A stretch of 7,524 bases of DNA. It comes from Planctomycetota bacterium (lineage in GTDB: Bacteria; Planctomycetota; PUPC01; DSUN01). The notes below the pieces were generated by a model that did not search any database, was not told where the DNA came from, and was given only the letters and a program-made list of their open reading frames with translations. The DNA lies in NCBI GenBank assembly GCA_016872875.1, contig VGYW01000409.1, positions 1 through 7,524 on the forward strand, in the 5' to 3' direction. Each line of letters begins with the position of its first letter. Position 1 is the stretch's first letter. Below are positions 5,975 to 7,524 of this stretch, one piece after another. The position numbers and the translations under genes are program-made.

Positions 5975-7345
5975 TCAGACCTGCACGCGGGATGTCCCCT
6001 TCGGCAGATCAAAGCAGATGATGACGCCTTCCTTGTCGCGGGTCCAGGTCCCGGGCTTGAGGTCCAGGCGTCGCGCGACCTCGTTGAGCGGTTCGGGCTT
6101 CTCGCCGAGCGTCAGCTTCGGCGCCGCGTCGCCCTTTGCGGCGACGTGCACGGTGAACCGCGGGCTGGCAAACGGCGCCTTGAATGTGACCGCGCCACCG
6201 CCACTCTCGATCTGTGTCAACTCTCTGGCCGCCCAGTAGCGGGCGATCTCGCTGAGCTTCATCCAGATCAAGTGGTCGTACTTGGCCTGCAAGCGGCGAA
6301 CCACCTCCTGGAACGTCTTGAAGCCCTCTTCTTCACCGTTGAAGTATATGCCCGTCCAGTGCGAGACGATGATCGCCGGTTCGCCGCGTTCGATCACCTC
6401 GACCATTCGGCCCTTCGAGAGGTCCGCGGTGATGAACTTGTCGGGCTCGCCGCGGCGCGAGGCATCCCAGCCGCCTGTCCAGTCACCCGTGCAGCCGATG
6501 ATAGAGACCACGCACTTCGGGTCGGGGCCATCCAGGCCCGACGCGTATTCCACTCGCGGGGCCACGCTGCGCTCGCCGCTGCCGTAGCTGTGGCGGAAGT
6601 AGTGAGGTATCTCCGCCTTGAAGACGTCCCGGCAGGCCGCCAGCGTCGCCTGCGCCAGTTCGGCCAACACGCGGTTCCCGAAGCCGCCCGGGGTGGTGAT
6701 CCCTTCGCACGGGAGGCCGATGTTCTTGAGAATGGTCAGGCCATAGGTCATGTAGTCGGTTAGCTCGTCAACCGATTTCCCTTCGCTCCATCCCCAGTTC
6801 TCCTGGAATCGGGTGGTGCGCTCCGTGAACGGGTGCCCGGTCTTGGTATCAATCGCCCAGGTGTGAGTGACCATTTCGGGATGGATGTCCCAATTCGGCA
6901 TCATCAGGGTGCGGACCAGGGCGATGCTGGCTTCCAGCTCCTTGCTGGTCCAGCCGGGCAGCAGCCGGTCCAGGCGGCCCACGCACGCTGGGAACGGCAC
7001 GATGCTGTATTTTCCCTTGATGCCTTTCTCGCCGCACCACTCGCCGAACTTCCGCACGAAGGCGTCGGGGATTTCGGGCGGCATCTTTCGCCAGTCGTGG
7101 TGGTACTGCTTGTAGCCAAAGGCCTCAGCGAACTGGGGGATGGCGAAGCGGTTCAGATTCACCAGGCAGGTCGAGTCGTCAATGATGAACGACACTGGCA
7201 CCCGGGCCAGCGGGTTGAGGACCTTGACGCCTTGGCCCTGCTGTGGCCGCTGGCCGGGAACCTGGGCAAGCGCCCCGCCGGCCCCTGCACAAGCCAGGCC
7301 CGCCGCGGCCGCCTTCAGAAACTCCTGTCTTGTTGCGTTCCGCAT
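5975..7345 (-). CDS. Exported polysaccharide-deacetylase-like (NodB-fold) protein
   Basis: This protein has 456 residues. GAGG (7357-7354) lies 8 bases before the ATG. Residues 1 to about 28 form an export signal, TRQEFLKAAAAGLA then ALAQ, that resembles a Tat signal but has Gln for the second Arg. A barrel domain of about 48-375 has deacetylase-like marks: FIIDD (53-57) at the first-strand metal position, HPEMVTH (155-161) at the place of the paired metal His, TTPGG (217-221), SHW (328-330), and near its end MKLSEIARYW (362-371), a pattern I associate with planctomycete members. Residues about 380-456 look like a small beta domain. Metal-dependent removal of acetyl groups from a glycan is the family's activity; here it is inferred. 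The divergent motifs leave room for a non-catalytic or glycosidase role. It is the first gene of the operon. Confidence 0.7.
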   Translation of the reverse strand: MRNATRQEFLKAAAAGLACAGAGGALAQVPGQRPQQGQGVKVLNPLARVPVSFIIDDSTCLVNLNRFAIPQFAEAFGYKQYHHDWRKMPPEIPDAFVRKFGEWCGEKGIKGKYSIVPFPACVGRLDRLLPGWTSKELEASIALVRTLMMPNWDIHPEMVTHTWAIDTKTGHPFTERTTRFQENWGWSEGKSVDELTDYMTYGLTILKNIGLPCEGITTPGGFGNRVLAELAQATLAACRDVFKAEIPHYFRHSYGSGERSVAPRVEYASGLDGPDPKCVVSIIGCTGDWTGGWDASRRGEPDKFITADLSKGRMVEVIERGEPAIIVSHWTGIYFNGEEEGFKTFQEVVRRLQAKYDHLIWMKLSEIARYWAARELTQIESGGGAVTFKAPFASPRFTVHVAAKGDAAPKLTLGEKPEPLNEVARRLDLKPGTWTRDKEGVIICFDLPKGTSRVQV

Positions 7346-7353
7346 GACAGCAT

Positions 7354-7357
7354 CCTC
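7354..7357 (-). promoter_or_regulatory. Ribosome binding site of the first operon gene
   Basis: GAGG in the context AGAGAGGATG lies 8 bases before the ATG at 7345. No -35/-10 pair is evident on the minus strand between here and the window end, so the promoter is either weak, of a non-consensus type, or beyond 7524. Confidence 0.55.
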
Positions 7358-7383
7358 TCTTGATGGGGCTGATGCCCTACTTC

Positions 7384-7524
7384 GTTTCTGTTGCGGAAAG
7401 CCGAATTCGCCGAACTCGGGCCGTGCTCGGAAGCCAAAGACTGGCTGAAGCCAGGACTCCGAACGCGTTCGTTCCTTGTTTGGAGTCCTGCCTTCAGGCA
7501 GTCTTGGCTTTCCGCAACAGAAAC
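7384..7524. repeat. Long imperfect palindrome with perfect 19-base ends
   Basis: GTTTCTGTTGCGGAAAGCC (7384-7402) is the exact reverse complement of 7506-7524. Further inside, 7431-7460 (starting AAGCCAAAGACTGG) pairs with 7482-7510 with a few mismatches and one bulge. The inner arms carry their own small palindromes (CTGGCTGAAGCCAG, 7441-7454; CTGCCTTCAGGCAG, 7488-7501). A 10-base palindrome GAACGCGTTC (7461-7470) lies in the central loop. The right arm is continuous, while the left arm has an additional 33 bases (7403-7435). With no transposase present, the element looks like a MITE- or REP-like repeat upstream of the operon. It begins 38 bases before the first start codon and may continue past the window end. 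Confidence 0.8.

Noticed and set aside
5801..6763. A 320-codon plus-strand open frame across the deacetylase and propeller genes
   Set aside because: It spans two well-supported minus-strand genes and their spacer, and its translation looks like none of the families I know.

Overview
The window is GC-rich and reads as chromosomal DNA from an uncultured bacterium of the Planctomycetota or a neighbouring phylum. The clues are exported PQQ-like beta-propellers that begin at ADWPQFRGPN- or ADWPMWR-type motifs, a propeller protein carrying an embedded methyltransferase fold, and spacers crowded with palindromic repeats. This placement is by resemblance to remembered families; no marker gene or rRNA is present.

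All convincing genes lie on the minus strand and look like one transcription unit read from about 7345 down to 927: (1) an exported polysaccharide-deacetylase-like (NodB-fold) protein, 7345-5975; (2) a 429-residue exported PQQ-like propeller, 5941-4652; (3) a small putative lipoprotein, 4615-4280; (4) a 1117-residue exported protein with two propeller regions flanking a Rossmann SAM-methyltransferase-like domain, 4280-927. Spacers are 33 and 36 bases, then a TGATG stop/start overlap. Each gene has a purine-rich ribosome binding site, and these move two of the starts inward to ATG codons. No regulator, transporter or recognisable promoter is visible.

The operon is flanked by non-coding repeat DNA. 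Upstream (7384-7524) is a long imperfect palindrome with perfect 19-base ends and an apparent 33-base insertion in one arm. Downstream (1-926) there is no credible gene. That stretch holds a nested structure with four interchangeable C-run/G-run arms (1-116), hairpins, a seven-base-period inverted repeat (382-465), a perfect 16-bp hairpin (647-682) that may terminate the operon, and overlapping CGTTGAACGT copies touching the last stop codon.

The most interesting points are the propeller/methyltransferase fusion, with an additional helix-turn-helix-like insert, co-transcribed with an envelope carbohydrate-type enzyme, and the two structured repeat elements. All four proteins carry export signals, so they probably act outside the cytoplasm, perhaps on cell-surface or environmental glycans; the substrate cannot be read from the sequence. 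There is no CRISPR array, tRNA, rRNA, transposase or obvious defence system.
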